NCBI GenBank assembly: GCA_037501455.1
Contig: CM074858.1
Span: 38,871,001 to 38,935,000 of the forward strand
Origin: Lantana camara
Lineage: Eukaryota; Streptophyta; Magnoliopsida; Lamiales; Verbenaceae
Length of the DNA stretch: 64,000 bases
Reading direction: 5' to 3'
The translations under genes were made by a program, and so were the position numbers. Position 1 is the first letter of the stretch. Each line of letters opens with the position of its first letter. This document shows, piece by piece, positions 1 through 11,160 of the stretch. The notes under the pieces were generated by a model that saw only the letters and a program-made list of their open reading frames with translations, ran no database searches and was not told the DNA's origin.

Positions 1-206
1 TTATATTTTCTTTCGAGTGATTAGACTCCGGAAGTTGAGGGTCGTGATCTCAACCATTGGAAGACTTTGTGGAATGAAGACCTCTTTCAAACTAATCCCT
101 GACGGGGAGTAGCTAACCCGCGTGGGATGAACATGTAAGAGCCAATTAAATTTCAGGAATTCAGGACAGGGAATCCGAGGACGGATTCTCTTAAGGGGGA
201 GAGAGT
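1..206 (+). mobile_element. 3' internal end of gypsy element H with polypurine tract
   Basis: This is the last non-LTR part of a plus-strand Ty3/gypsy element whose coding region lies left of the window. No long reading frame remains. The segment ends in the purine run TTAAGGGGGAGAGAGT (about 191-206), directly before TGTAACGCCCC. That is the expected position of a polypurine tract priming plus-strand DNA synthesis. Element C has nearly the same arrangement on the other strand, which supports a chromovirus (Tekay/Del-like) assignment. The lineage is inferred from LTR resemblance only. Confidence 0.7.
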
Positions 207-1162
207 TGTAACGCCCCGATTTTCAGACAGTCAGGTACGCTCGACACGTGTGAGTCTCGAGCGTTAGGATTTTATTTCATTATTTTTATTTATTCAAATT
301 ATAAGTGTTATAGTAGTTTTATAAATTGTGACCCAACATGATTACGTGAAAATATATGAAATGTATGCCAACTTGGGAATCATGTTACATATTGAATTTA
401 TTGTTACGTGAATTAATTGCCGAATGTATCTTAATTGCTTGATTGTCCTTAATTGTCCATTTACTTAAGATAGAGGACCAAATTGCATGGATATATTGGG
501 GGACCTAATTGCTCATTTTCAAACTTGATACACTTAATTGCATGACTTACCAACATTAGGGATTTAATTGCAAATACTACATATTTCCCCAAATATATCA
601 CGTTATATGTATTTCTCCCTCAATCATCTTCATTTCATGCCAATCATCTCATTTTGCTTCCTTCCTCTACCGAACCAAAACCTCCAAAAAGGGAAGAGGA
701 GATTTCATCAACTTCATTAAGTTTATCAAGAGAAATATGGTTTTGGGAGCTCATTCATCATGCTAGCTTCATCATCTTCTTCTTCTATTTTCTTTCAAGG
801 TAGAGATGAAGATATATGATTTCTTGAATTAACATGTGAAACTAGGGTTATGATTTGGGTGTGATAACTTGGCCATATGATAGTAGGATTATGATTATGA
901 GCTTTAGGCTTGAATTCCATGTGTAATTCTTGGAAATTAGGAGAATATATGATGAGTTCATGTATATGCTAAAGTTGATGATTATGGAGATTGAAGCATG
1001 AATTATATGTTTATATTGTGTTTTATTGTACCTAAAGCATGTATATATGTTTCCTTCTATGAATTATAATATGTGGGATGGATGAGGAGAGTTTTGGGAG
1101 CTTTGGGAGCTTGGTCCGTAGCTTCCCTGTTCTTCTCCCCGTTCCCGTCCCCTTTGCAATTG

Positions 1163-1326
1163 GGGAACAGCCGTTCCCATTGTTTGAATAGTGTGTCAGG
1201 CGGCGAGGACGGGAACGCCCGTTCCCACTTTGTCTCACAGACGGGAACGCCCGTTCCCATCTTCGGGGAGCCCGACAGTGGGAACGGCCATTCCCACTTT
1301 GAACTGAAACCCGGAACAGCCGTTCC
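1163..1326. repeat. Five-copy inverted-repeat cluster, GGGAA-CGCCCG-TTCCC
   Basis: Five short palindromic units lie at 1163-1178, 1211-1226, 1243-1258, 1278-1297 and 1313-1326. Two are exactly GGGAACGCCCGTTCCC. The others keep the arms but change the core (CAGCCG, CGGCCA). The fourth has 7-base arms, GTGGGAA/TTCCCAC. Each could form a small hairpin in RNA or a cruciform or dimer-binding site in DNA. Function is unknown. Confidence 0.8.
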
Positions 1327-1828
1327 CAGCTCTCTGTTAGTGCAGAAACTTTCTGCATAAAAATAGAATTTTGGGACCTCGCTCCAATGACTTATTTGAC
1401 CCCAAATTGCTATTATATGGTTGATTATATGTCGAAACAACATGTTATCATGCTACTTTGTGTATTGCTCGATGTCTCGTGTATGATCACGCCGTGCGTC
1501 ATTATATGAATAATATGCTTGAATGGTTGTCTCATGCACGTACATTGTTCCGTTTCTTGTCCAGTTATTCTCCAGGGCGGAGATTGTGGATCATGAGCAC
1601 GTTCACGCATTCACGAGTCATGTGTCGCCTGTCAGGTGAGGTTTAAATTCTAGTTATATAGAACCCGTATACCCTTTACGTGACTGTTTTAACCAAAAGG
1701 TATTTATAGTTATATTTTCATGAAATCATTTATCGTTCCAAGTTATATTATTGTTCATTAATCAAGCAAGTAAAGCATGTTAGTGTTCCCGCCTCAAAGC
1801 ATGCCATGTTCATGAATGCAAGCAAGTG

Positions 1829-2130
1829 TGTTCTCTTGGCCAGGTCCTTCTTAGTGGGGGCGCTGGATTGGTTTTCGTGCCAATGATTGTCCGTCCAATC
1901 ACAAGATGAACAATACCCTACCGTGTACGTATGTTCTCTTGGCCAGGTTCTCCTCAGTGAGGGTGCTGGACTGGTCTTGCCAGTGGTTGTCCGTCCAACC
2001 ACAAGAAGAACAAAACCCTATCGTGTACCTAAGTTTCCCCTGGCCAGGTCCTTCTTAGTGGGGGCGCTGGATTGGTTTTCGTGCCAATGATTGTCCGTCC
2101 AATCACAGGAGGAACAAACCCTATCATGTT
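1829..2130 (+). repeat. Three tandem copies of a ~102-base unit in LTR H
   Basis: Units begin near 1829, 1932 and 2034. Each contains TGGCCAGGT, a CTGGAYTGGT segment, TTGTCCGTCCAA and a CCCTA(T/C)CGTGTAC-like end. Copies 1 and 3 are identical over roughly 65 bases, while the middle copy differs at many sites. This suggests conversion or unequal exchange between the outer copies. Confidence 0.8.
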
Positions 2131-2411
2131 ACAAGCACGCCATGTACTGATTGCATGATCCCATTCCATGAATGTGCTAATTGAATACACCCGCATGATT
2201 GCATGATAACGGACTTGAGTGATCACCTAATGATTAACAAGTAAGCAAGCATGTTTATCGATTGCATGAAAAGAACAAGTGATTAATATTGATAGTTGTA
2301 TTCTCGGGCGAAGCTATGTTATTCTTGAACTATATAATTATCTTTATAAACCTTTACCCGAGAATATAGCTTGCATGTTATCTGCGCTAATATGTATTTA
2401 AACCCCTCACT

Positions 2412-2427
2412 CGGTCTTCATAGACTG
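2412..2427 (+). ncRNA. Covarying hairpin before LTR H splice acceptor
   Basis: CGGTCTTCATAGACTG can fold as a 6-base stem (with a G-U or G-C variant) around a four-base loop. It lies just upstream of a pyrimidine run and the acceptor at 2454. Equivalent hairpins with different paired bases occur in LTRs B, C, F, G and J. This is a predicted RNA element only. Confidence 0.4.
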
Positions 2428-2460
2428 ACACCTCCACCTTTCAGGTTACTGCAGGTGCGT

Positions 2461-2711
2461 GCTAGGCGGGAGTTGAGTCGAGTCGAGTCCAGTTCATGTA
2501 GGCATGTCATCCGTGGTTCGTGTATTTATTTATTATGGAATTGTAGTTATTGTTATTGTTAAAATGGAGATGATAATGTATTGATATGATAAGTTAGAAT
2601 ATATTTAGTTTGGAAACGAGAGATATCATGATTGGATTAATGGAAATAGTTGATAATGTTATGTTTATGCTTCCGCTTTATTATGTCGCATGTTCGAGTA
2701 TCCCGCCTAGC
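2461..2711 (+). repeat. Long-range stem in LTR H: GCTAGGCGGG ... CCCGCCTAGC
   Basis: GCTAGGCGGG at 2461-2470 is perfectly complementary to CCCGCCTAGC at 2702-2711, enclosing about 230 bases. The same two arms bracket the region between acceptor and LTR end in B, C, G and J. Compensating end bases (GGGCGG versus GCGGA types) favour a paired RNA structure. Confidence 0.55.
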
Positions 2712-2833
2712 TTATCGTGTATTGCATTGTCACCCGTTCGCTATAGGTTGGTTCATGTATGGATCGCCCATTTCGTATGTGGATTGACCTGTAGTGCGGG
2801 GGTGTGGTACCTCCATGTGTCCGGGGTGCTACA

Positions 2834-3067
2834 GCTCCATTGAACTGGGCATCATTTTTCTCTGCATCTTCATCTTCTCCAAAGCTTCATATATTTCACC
2901 ATTTCCTGCACCCTTGCTGCACGATTTCCTGGCGTTATCCTAGCTGGAAGAGCCCACGCTCATTGGAAACCCAGTTCCTAAGGCTCGACGCCTGTGAAGG
3001 TCCTCTCTTCTATAAACAAATTCTAAAGTGATTGGTGTTTAAATCCTTACAAGTTTCTGCACCATCA
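2834..3067 (+). repeat. Remaining 3' part of element A's 5' LTR
   Basis: This 234-base piece is a close copy of 18537-18770 in A's 3' LTR, with only scattered substitutions, ending TGCACCATCA. The promoter part, equivalent to 17914-18536, is missing here because H is inserted at 2833/2834. It should lie left of H, outside the window. Confidence 0.85.
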
Positions 3068-3071
3068 TTTT

Positions 3072-3087
3072 TGGCGCCGTCTGTGGG
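3072..3087 (+). other. Primer binding site of element A
   Basis: TGGCGCCGTCTGTGGG lies four bases after the 5' LTR. TGGCGCC-type primer sites are standard for Tat and Athila elements. I did not identify the priming tRNA. Confidence 0.8.
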
Positions 3088-3165
3088 AATCCATCACCAC
3101 CGTCTTCATCGTCATCAGTTTCTTCCCTAAAAGCTAGTTGAAAAGTGACGCCAGCGACTCTCAAC

Positions 3166-4163
3166 ATGGTGACTGCGATAAGGTCAGGAGCGGTAGGAAG
3201 TAAGGGTGCTCATCCCCCTGTCAACGAAGAGAATATAAGGAACGACGCCGCCGCTGGTGGTACGCCCCCTCCACCCACCGAAAATGCTGAGGTCGCCGCT
3301 GCAACTCTCCCCCCCGGAGGAAACGAGGCAGGAGGATCCGGCTCCAACCCTCCTCCCCCAACCCTCCCATAAAACGTACCAGCCTCCCATCTCGGCATGT
3401 ACTCCATGGCTATACCCCCGCCGGGATACGCCTATATGCAGCCGGGGATGATGCCCGGAATGGTACCCGTGGTCCAGCCGTATCAAGTGGGGACCCTAAA
3501 CCTCCCCACATCGCTGCCAAGGGAAATACAAGGGGTGGAAATGCCACAAATCACCCCTCAGCAGCTGCAGGCGCTCTACGCTCAGTGCGAGGAGTAAGCT
3601 GTTCAAAATGCCTGGGAACACTTCACTTCCGTGTATTTTCCTTCCATAGCAGGCGGTCGTGTGGCTCCGCCCCTTGGAGGACTCCCAGCTCATCCCCTAA
3701 CAATGACGCAGCTTGCATTAAGGGCCCAACAACCACCCCCGCCACCGATTCAGGAAAATGAGGCCCCGCCGAGGGTCCAGCAAGGGCAGCAACCAGCTGC
3801 AAAATGAGAGGGCCCCTCAAAATAATGAGAGGGCTGGAAATAACGAAGAGGTCCAATCGAGGGCCACAGAGAGGGAAAACCGCAAAGACGTCGGTGACCC
3901 TCAACTTGCAGCAGTGCAGGACCAACTCAAGGGGCTCCAGGATGTGGTAGCGCAGCTCTCTCGAGCACGGACTCAAGCCCCCCGTGGCGGTGGCGAGAGA
4001 TCCAGAGCCAGAGATGCTCGCCGTCCCCGCAGCCCAGTTTCCCACCACCGAAGAGAGGCCGATCATGAGGAGTACGATCCCGAAGAGAGGGATTATAGGA
4101 TCTTGACGGGCGATTCCCCCCTCATCGAAGAGGTACTGATGACCCCGTGCGGGAAAAGGCAAA
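3166..4163 (+). pseudogene. Element A gag N-terminal region, broken
   Basis: An ATG at 3166 opens a reading frame rich in Ala, Gly and Pro, stopped by TAA at 3370-3372. The same frame resumes (3397-3597) with a Pro/Met/Tyr-rich stretch and stops again. A second frame (3758 on) encodes an Arg/Glu/Asn-rich, probably disordered stretch with an RSRARDARRPRSP patch. It leads by another frameshift into the main gag frame at 4164. Low-complexity, charged N-termini before the gag core are usual for Tat elements. At least one stop and two frame changes break it. Confidence 0.6.
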
Positions 4164-6362
4164 ATGCCCACATCCATCAACAGGTATGATGGGACCACTG
4201 ATCCAGCTGAGCATCTGGATCACTTTGTACACCTGATGCATTTGTACGATCACCCGAACAATTGTTGGGCCAAGGTGTTCGTGACTTCCCTCACCGGAAT
4301 GGCTCAAGACTTGTACAAAAAACTTCCCCCACGCTCAATCCGAGGATACAATGATCTGACGGACGCCTTCATAAGCCATTTCAACTCCCTGAAGGCACCA
4401 GCGCCGGCCGCGACAGCTCTCTATAGCTTCGTTCAGGGCCCGAATGAGACGCTCCGATCTTTCATGGGAAGGTTTAACAAGGAAATCTTGTGGGTGGAGA
4501 AGCCCTCGATGGATTTCTTGAGGCACGTTCTTTTTGGAGCCATCAATATGAAGCACTATGTTAGCAAAGAGTTCGTGGAGGAGGTGGCCAAGAAAAAGCC
4601 ACGCTCGTTGATGGAGATCAGGGACATAGCTGATTCGTTCTTTACCCTCGAGGATATGTACATAGCGAGGGATCAGAAGATGGCGAACGCCCCTCGCCCC
4701 AACAAAGGCCCCGAGGACAAAGGAGATTCTAACAGGGGTCGCCGCCGCAGCCCTATTCCCGTTCGTCGTAATTCTATGCCCCTGCGTAAGTACGAGCGGA
4801 TCCCCCTCAACCGCCCAATCGCCGAAGTATATTCCATGGCGGACAAAAAACTATTCAAGCGACCACCCAAGCTGAGGGAGACTGAGGCTCAGAAGCGCTC
4901 AGGAAAGTACTGTGCTTTCCATAAGCAGAAGGGGCATGATACCAACGAGTGCCGCCAGCTTGAGTGTGAGATTCAAAGGCTTATCGCTGGGGGGCACCTC
5001 AAAGAGTTTTTAAGGGTACTAGAGAGATACGATGAACACTGCGCTGAGCGAGCGCGTGGTAGAGGAAGGAGCCGTTCACGCTCGTGCAGTCCTCACCACC
5101 ACCACACGGAATCAAGCGACCGCGGTAAGGGAAAAGTAGCGGAGGTGGAGAATCAACCTTTTGCGATCATTCATATGATCGCTGGGGGGCCCTCGGGGGG
5201 CGATTCTAATGCTTCCCGTCGCTGCCACATTAGGAGTTATGACCAACGTTCATCCCTGCCCAAGCCCATACTCTCTGTCGATAGCTCTCCACGCTCGAAA
5301 GAAAATGACGTTGTAGGGTTTACGGAGAAAGATATGGAACACATTGTAACACCCCATGGGATCGGTGAAACCTCTGACTGTCCCATGGTGGTTAGCTTAG
5401 ACGTTCATAACCATGCTGTAAAGAGGGTTTTGATTGATAGTGGAAGCTCTGTGAACGTTCTCCCGTACTCAACGTTTCAAAAAATGAACATAACGAATAT
5501 TCCTCTCGAACCCCTCAGAACATCCCTCATTAGCTTTGGGGGTTCGGAGATTGTCCCTCGCGGACAGATTCGCTTGGCCACCTCTTTCGGTCGCGCCCCA
5601 GAGCGAAAAACTTTGAGCGTACTTTACACCGTCGTTGAGGTGGACCTCCCCTACAACATCATCATTGGGCGTCCAGCCCTCTTGGATTTCAAAGCTATAA
5701 TCTCTACTTATCATCAGAAAGTCAAGTTCCCCACCCCCGAAGGCACGACCAAGATCCTATGCAATGTTAAGGAAGCTTGGGAATGTTACGTCCTTTCCCT
5801 TCGAAGCCATAGGCCCAAACAAGCCATTCAGGCAGGATCCACCAAAAAGTCGGTTGACTTTCCCAAATTGGACGAGGATGGTCCAGAGTGCAAAAGGGCC
5901 AAGTTGTACAAAAAGAAGAGTAAAAAGAAGACCCCCAGTGGGCCCCAACGCCCGAAAGAGGAGCCTGTCGGGGCCGTCGAAGGATCTTCCTCCGAGAACG
6001 AGGGTGTCGGGCCCTCGGGTGAGGAAGGAAGCAGTCTTGCTGGAAAAAAGCGGTCGCTCGAGGCTCCGAGGCCTGAGGTTCGTATCGAGCCCATCGAAAA
6101 GTTTTTGACCATCGAATTGGAGCCGGGGAATTCAGATAAGACCACCCAAATTGGTTCTAACCTCGACGGTCCCTCCCAGGTTATGATGATTGATTTTCTC
6201 TGGGAGAACCTCGATGTGTTTGCTTGGAAAGCTTCTGATCTCACTGGGATAGATTCGAGTGTCATCATCCACAGGCTCAACGTAGACCCGGCCTTCAAGC
6301 TAGTTAAACAGAAGAAAAGGGACTCCACGGTTTCAGAAGGCGAGTCATTGAAGAAGAAGTAG
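4164..6362 (+). pseudogene. gag-pro: Element A gag, zinc knuckle and aspartic protease (start of RT)
   Basis: A 732-residue open frame. Residues 1-170 are a retrotransposon gag core (YDGTTDPAEHLDHF, then RFNKEI). A knuckle-like CAFHKQKGHDTNEC follows near residue 250, then an Arg/Ser-rich basic stretch (RGRGRSRSRS). A retropepsin-like domain carries the catalytic motif IDSGSSVNVLP near residue 425 and IIGRPALLDF near 505. A Lys/Glu-rich linker leads into the first residues of RT (WENLDVFAWKASDLTGI). The frame ends at a TAG just after the RT start, so pol is not expressed from this copy without suppression. Gag forms the particle; the protease cuts the polyprotein. Confidence 0.85.
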
Positions 6363-7520
6363 GTAAACTTCTTGACGCCCAGTACATTGAGGAAATTTTA
6401 TATCCAGAATGGCTCTGCAACGTGGTGCTCGTCCCCAAAAGCGCCAACAAATGGCGAATGTGCAATGACTTTACGGACCTCAATAAGGCGTGGCCCAAAG
6501 ACCCTTATCCCCTACCGAGGATCGACCAATTGGTAGATTCGACCGCGGGATGCGAGCTCATGAGCATGATGGATGCTTTCCACGGATACTATCAGATCTT
6601 CATGGCGCCCGAGGACCGCCCCAAAACCTCATTCGTGGTTCACAGGAGTTTACTGTTTCAAAGTTATGCCCTTCGGCCTCACAAATGCGGGAGCGACTTA
6701 TCAGCGCCTCGTAAACAGAATGTTCGAGCAGGAGATAGGAAAGTCTATGGAGGTGTATGTGGACGATATGATAGTCAAGATCGAGTGCCGGCATTCCTAT
6801 CTGGAGGATCTCAGATGAACTTTTAACATCCTGCGCCATTGTGGGATGAAATTGAGCCCCTCCAAATGTACATTTGGCGTTCAGGGCGGTGAATTTTTGG
6901 GGTACATGGTCAGTCAGCGTGGTATAGAGGCGAATCCAGAAAAGATTAAGGCAATCCTGGATATCCCCTCCCCTCGAAATGTGAGGGAAGTTCAAGTGTT
7001 GGTGGGAAAGATGATTTCATTGAACAGGTTCATCTTCCGCTCGGCGGAGAGGAACCTGCCATTCTTCAGGATTTTGCGCAACGCTCGTAACTTCGCTTGG
7101 AGTGAGGAATGTGAAAAGGCTTTGCATGATATGAAGCAATACCTCGCGAGCGCACCACTGTTGACCAAGCCTAGCCCTGGAGAAAATTTGACGATCTACC
7201 TTTCAGTCTCCGCAGAGGCTATGAGCACTGTCTTGGTGGCTGTCCGTGAGTGTAAACACATGCCGGTCTTCTATTTGAGCAAAACTTTGCAGGGGGCAGA
7301 GAAAAGATACATGGAAATAGAGAAATTCGCTTTTGCGCTCGTCAATGCTTCTCGAAGGTTAAGGCCGTATTTTCAGGCTCATTCTATCACAGTGCTCACA
7401 GACCAACCCCTCAAGCAGGTTTTAGCAAAGCCAGACGTATCAGGAAGGCTAATCAAATGGTCCATTGAACTAAGCCAATTCGACATCTCCTTCGAGCTTC
7501 GCACGGCGATACAGGCCTAG
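6363..7520 (+). pseudogene. RT-RH: Element A reverse transcriptase and gypsy-type RNase H, frameshifted
   Basis: The RT is spread over frames: 6422-6826 carries NKWRMCNDFTDLNKA and DAFHGYYQIFMAPEDRPKTSF. The following frame (about 6650-6818) carries [17 protein letters not shown] and the catalytic YVDD motif (MEVYVDDMIVK). 6846-7520 carries the RT connection ([17 protein letters not shown]) and an RNase H-like segment ([31 protein letters not shown]). At least two single-base shifts and a stop interrupt it. Normally it copies the RNA genome and removes the RNA strand. In Tat elements this first RNase H usually acts only as a structural connection domain. Confidence 0.85.
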
Positions 7521-7532
7521 GCAATAGCGGAC

Positions 7533-7910
7533 TTGCTAGTGGAGAGATTCAATCTGGATACCGAGCCCCCAGCGGAGGAAGGGTTGTGGCTCCTGCACAC
7601 AGACGGCTCCACGACCTCACAAGGGGGGGTAACCGGGGTGACCCTCAGAGACCCTCACGGTACGGAAGCGAATTATGCTATTAAGTTGGCGTTCCAGGTC
7701 ACCAACAACGACGCTGAGTACGAGGCTCTAATCCAAGGGCTCTGGATAGCCTTCCAGAATGGTGCCATTCAGGTAACCGCTTATGTTGACTCCCAGCTGA
7801 TCGCAAGTCAGATCGATGGCACTTATGAATCTCGAGAAGCCACTATGATGCAATATTTAATAAAGGCTAAGGAAGTGATTGCCAAGTTCAGAGAGTTCCA
7901 TTTGTTGTAG
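7533..7910 (+). pseudogene. aRNH: Element A second, archaeal-type RNase H
   Basis: This 125-residue frame has LHTDGSTTSQGG near residue 22, an NNDAEYEALIQGL helix with its acidic residues, and TAYVDSQLIASQI. These are the first Asp, the Glu and the third Asp of an RNase H active site. An extra, archaeal-like RNase H after the gypsy RNase H is a known mark of the Tat lineage. The frame ends at TAG (7908-7910), where the next part of pol would continue. Confidence 0.8.
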
Positions 7911-8339
7911 ATCCCCCGAACAGAAAACGAACGTGCCAACGCTCTTTCCAAGTTCGCTTCAGCCCTCGATGACTCATGTGAGTGCTTAGTCACGTTCCTC
8001 AGAATAGAAAGACCACTGATTAGGGAGGCAGAACCCTCGAGCGAGGTAAGCATGGTAGACCCTGCTGAACCTTATTGGTTAGACGACATCGTTAAGTTTA
8101 TCAGGGAGGGGACTTGTCCGAGCGATAAGGTTGAAGCTCGGAAGATTAGGAGTAAAGCCCCTCGCTTTTCTCTTGATAGCGACGGTTGGCTATTCAAACG
8201 ATCTTTTCAAGGTCCACCATTGAGATGCCTGCGACCCTCACAGGCTAAGGAAGTGTTGGAACATGTGCACAGCGAAAGTTGTGGGAATCATTCGGGCGGT
8301 CGAATATTGGCCAAGAAAGTCTTGAGGAGTGGGTTTTAA
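7911..8339 (+). pseudogene. Element A integrase N-terminal zinc-binding region
   Basis: The 8052-8339 frame encodes EVLEHVHSESCGNHSGGRIL, the His-His half of an integrase HHCC zinc finger. A TAA at 8337-8339 stops it before the Cys-Cys half, which is found about 15 codons on (KRCPKCQ, near 8382) in the same frame. The 140 bases before 8052 also read as pol (ENERANALSKFASALDD) without a start. It is part of a once continuous polyprotein. Confidence 0.7.
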
Positions 8340-9305
8340 TGGCCCTCGTTATTACAGGATGCCATTAGTTACTCAAAAAGGTGTCCTAAGTGCCAATTTC
8401 ACTCTAACACTCCCCAGTTGCCGGCGGCTCAGATGATTCCAATCGATGTTTCTTGGCCCTTCGATCAGTGGGGCATCGACATTGTGGGACCCCTTCTAAC
8501 AGCGGTTGGGCAAAAGAAATTTGTGATCCTCGTTGTGGATTATTTCACTAAGTGGGCTGAAGCAGAAGCGGTCACCAAGATAACGTTCAAAGTTGTGAGA
8601 GATTTCATTTGGAAAAATATCATCTACAGATATGGCATCCCGAGGGTACTTATATCAGACAACGGTTCCCAGTTTATAGTTGTCAACACACGAGAGTGGT
8701 GCTATGAATTGGGAATTGAGCAACGATTCACTTCCGTGGGCCACCCTCAAGCCAACGGTCAAGCTGAAGTGACAAATCGAACCATACTCCAGCACTTGAG
8801 GACGATGCTCGAGAGTAAGAAAGGGGAATGGGCTGAAGAGCTTCAAGGTGCCCTATGGGCATATCGCACCACCCCCCGAGCGGTGACTGGGGAAACTCCT
8901 TACTCTCTGGTGTATGGCTCCGAGGCTATGATACCTGCGGAGATCGCTCAAGAATCCGCACGCGTTGCCTATTTCGAGCCTGCTGTTAACGATGCCAACC
9001 GAACCTTCGAATTGGACTTATTAGACGAGAGGAGGAACTTAGCCTGGGCTCGGATCCACAAATTCAAGGCGACCGTAGCCCACCAGTATAAAAAGCGTGT
9101 CAAAGAAAGAACTTTCCAACTAGGGGACTTGGTCCTTAAAAAAGTTGAAGTTTCTAAACACGTGGGTAAGTTGGATCCTAATTGGGAAGGCCCCTTCAAA
9201 GTCATCCAAGTACGAGCAAACAACACCTACTTGTTAGAGACTTTGCAAGGCGAGCGTCTCCCGAGACCATGGAACGCGTGCAACCTCAGAAGGTTCTACA
9301 TGTAA
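8340..9305 (+). pseudogene. INT: Element A integrase core and C-terminal domain
   Basis: The open part (8418-9305, 295 residues) contains the three acidic active-site residues: Asp in WGIDIVGP, Asp in LISDNGSQF and Glu in HPQANGQAEVTNR. After these come the conserved GALWAYRTTPR and TPYSLVYGSEAMIP blocks, and a C-terminal GDLVLKKV...GKLDPNWEGPFKV segment that in gypsy integrases binds DNA. No chromodomain is visible, as expected for Tat. It ends in TAA at 9303-9305. The catalytic domain itself is intact, but upstream pol is broken. Confidence 0.85.
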
Positions 9306-10281
9306 ATGTTAGCCTTTGTAATTACCCGTTCGCGGCATGGTGTACTTTCTTTTGACAGAAAGCTTATTACAATCATTTCAAAAGTTGCAAGTATAACAGT
9401 AAGTATTTGATCCATTGTTGTGTCATTTACTTGTTCTCCTTTTGATTAACGATTCGGGCAACAGAAAGCCTACTCCGTGTCGACCATCCTCCACGGCGAA
9501 GGCCTAAGTAATACCCAATCGTTTTAAAGCAATGTTATCTGTGTGTTGAGAACCCTCCACATTAAATAGTTTGACAATTCATAAGTGTATAAGTCCTAAG
9601 AACGAGCGTGTCAAGAAGTGGGGTGCTAGACGCTTAATCTACGCCAACTGGGTACTCACCCCGGCAGTTCGCACTCGTAAGCCCCAATGACCCTCGCCTT
9701 CTTAATTAAGAATACACTCGTGAATAACAGACGTTTGGCCCTTGAGTGCGAAGGTAACATTACAGCAACGCTCGTTTTTATTCTCATACTTAGAAAATCC
9801 TGCAGATGGTTTCTAAGTTCATTAGAATTATCGGAACGCTCAAGATGAAGGTTCACGACACATGTTTAAGGCCAATACTTAGCTAAATCCTTAGGGGTTT
9901 TCGGAGTTCAAATTCGAGCCTCATTGTGAAGGTGGCCAGGGAACCCTCTTAAGGAACACCCTCGCACCCATACTTGCATCTTTCAAGTCACTAGGCGCTA
10001 CCAAATTATAAACTTATGACGCATGGAGATAAGCGCCAAGGGACCTTCCAAGGAATCACCCTCGTGCGCATATACTCCCATGGCAGACATTCAGATAACA
10101 AGGAAAATAACCATGCAAACATCAAACGCCACAAAACCACCATGAACAACACTCAAAAACAGAAGAAAACACACGTAAACATTCAGATAGTAAAAGAAAA
10201 GTTCAGAGATACAGGGGAAAAGCATAAAGAAACTCAAATATACTGAAGAAATCCTAAAGATTGAATACAGATATTAAATGT
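9306..10281 (+). other. Non-coding spacer between integrase and antisense gene of A
   Basis: About 1 kb with no credible gene on either strand. It holds two imperfect copies of a stretch containing CACCCTCG(C/T)(A/G)C and CATA near 9950 and 10055. These may be decayed remains of the tandem repeats reported from this position in Retand elements. A-rich DNA fills 10080-10270. The frame at 10016-10246 is low-complexity and I do not call it. Confidence 0.45.
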
Positions 10282-11160
10282 TCATGAGCAGGAAGGGAAA
10301 TTTAGCAAGCTTGATTTGGGAACAGCATCTGAAGGATAACACTGGGCTTGGTTGTCAGGCTCCGGAAGGGTGGTCGCAAGGGGAATGGGGGCTAATACAT
10401 TGGCGTCAGAAGTCTGGGCCTCCCCAGGTTCCTCTTCATCCAACGCTTCCATGACGGTACCCTCGTCTTCTATTTGAATGGGCTCGGGGCCCAGGGAATT
10501 GGCAGCTATGAACTCTCGCTGGAGCGTCATCACCAGATCCTGGTACTCCGACTCTGCCAGGCTCTCGGAGGGATCCTCGACTTGGGTCATGGGCTCGCAG
10601 TTCTCATCTAGATCCATGCGCAGGCGCTCGTCGGTCCGAGCGCTCTCAGGAGCCAGCCCTAGTTTCATCATCTGCCCAATCGCTTTACAGAAGAAACGCC
10701 GGGCGTTGTCAAAGCAATGGATTTTGGCTGCGAACACGAAAGCCTTGGAACGTATGAACTTCATTACCGCGTCCCAGGAAATCTTCGCCGCCAGTCCTTC
10801 CACTCTCCCCTGTAGATCCGCGAGGGCCTTCTTAGCCTCTTCACTTTGGCAAGTGCTCTCCGCTAGCTGCGTGTTGAGTTCCCCGTTTTGGGTCCTCAGT
10901 TGGTTACGCTCCTCCTTCAGCTTCTTATGGCGCTCGTCAAGGGCCAGATAGGCGTCATCAGACTTCTTCAGACCTTCCTTTAGCCGGTCCTTCTCCAGGT
11001 TGGCGCTGGTCAGTTGAGCATAGACGTTATTGTAATCCTCTTGCAGTTGGCTGGGGTCAGAGATACGCAGCAACTTTTTGTATTTGGCCTTATGTTCGGA
11101 ATAAGCCTGCGCTCGACCCTGCAGATTCTTCAGCCTTGGGATTACTTCCTGGAAGGGCAC
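10282..11160 (-). pseudogene. Antisense gene of A, 3' exon: coiled-coil protein
   Basis: The minus-strand frame is open for 292 residues to TAA at its left end. Residues 10-115 form a long heptad-like coiled coil (YNNVYAQLTSANLEKDRLKEG, RHKKLKEERNQLRTQNGELN). It is followed by a region with FDNARRFFCKAIGQMMKLG and an acidic tail (IEDEGTVMEALDEEEPGE). This is the C-terminal part of the 'putative gypsy-type transposon' protein found antisense in Tat/Retand elements. The true exon start is probably an acceptor (CTTCCAG or TCTCAG) at 11150-11180 rather than an ATG. Its function is unknown; some call it gag-like. Confidence 0.65.

Larger units (their letters stand above)
800..2454 (+). other. predicted intron inside LTR H
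   Basis: A donor TTTCAAG|GTAGAG lies about 590 bases into the LTR. A pyrimidine-rich acceptor ending TTACTGCAG|GTGCG lies at 2454. Comparable donors and acceptors occur at matching places in LTRs B, C, G, J and, less exactly, F. This cross-family repetition is the main support; no transcript evidence is available here. Confidence 0.45.
207..2833 (+). repeat. 3' LTR of gypsy element H (2.6 kb)
   Basis: The LTR starts TGTAACGCCCCGATTTTC right after the polypurine tract and ends GGGGTGCTACA, a TG...CA pair typical of plant chromovirus LTRs. What follows (2834 on) is the middle of element A's 5' LTR, so H inserted into A. The next five bases, GCTCC, match ACTCC at the equivalent site of A's 3' LTR (18537), consistent with a five-base target duplication whose other copy lies left of the window. 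It contains a palindrome cluster, a 100-base tandem repeat, predicted splice sites and a long-range stem, listed separately. The small reading frames inside it are not credible genes. Confidence 0.8.

Noticed and set aside
1163..1326. The palindrome clusters as a CRISPR array.
   Set aside because: Spacing is irregular, units are only 14-20 bases, spacers are not uniform and the genome is a plant.
1032..1443. Overlapping ORFs on both strands across the GGGAACGCCCGTTCCC cluster.
   Set aside because: They arise because the GC-rich palindromes lack stop codons; there is no family resemblance and they lie inside an LTR.
9306..10281. A hidden gene or tRNA in the A spacer.
   Set aside because: No frame, no cloverleaf and no conserved motif seen; only weak repeats and A-rich DNA.
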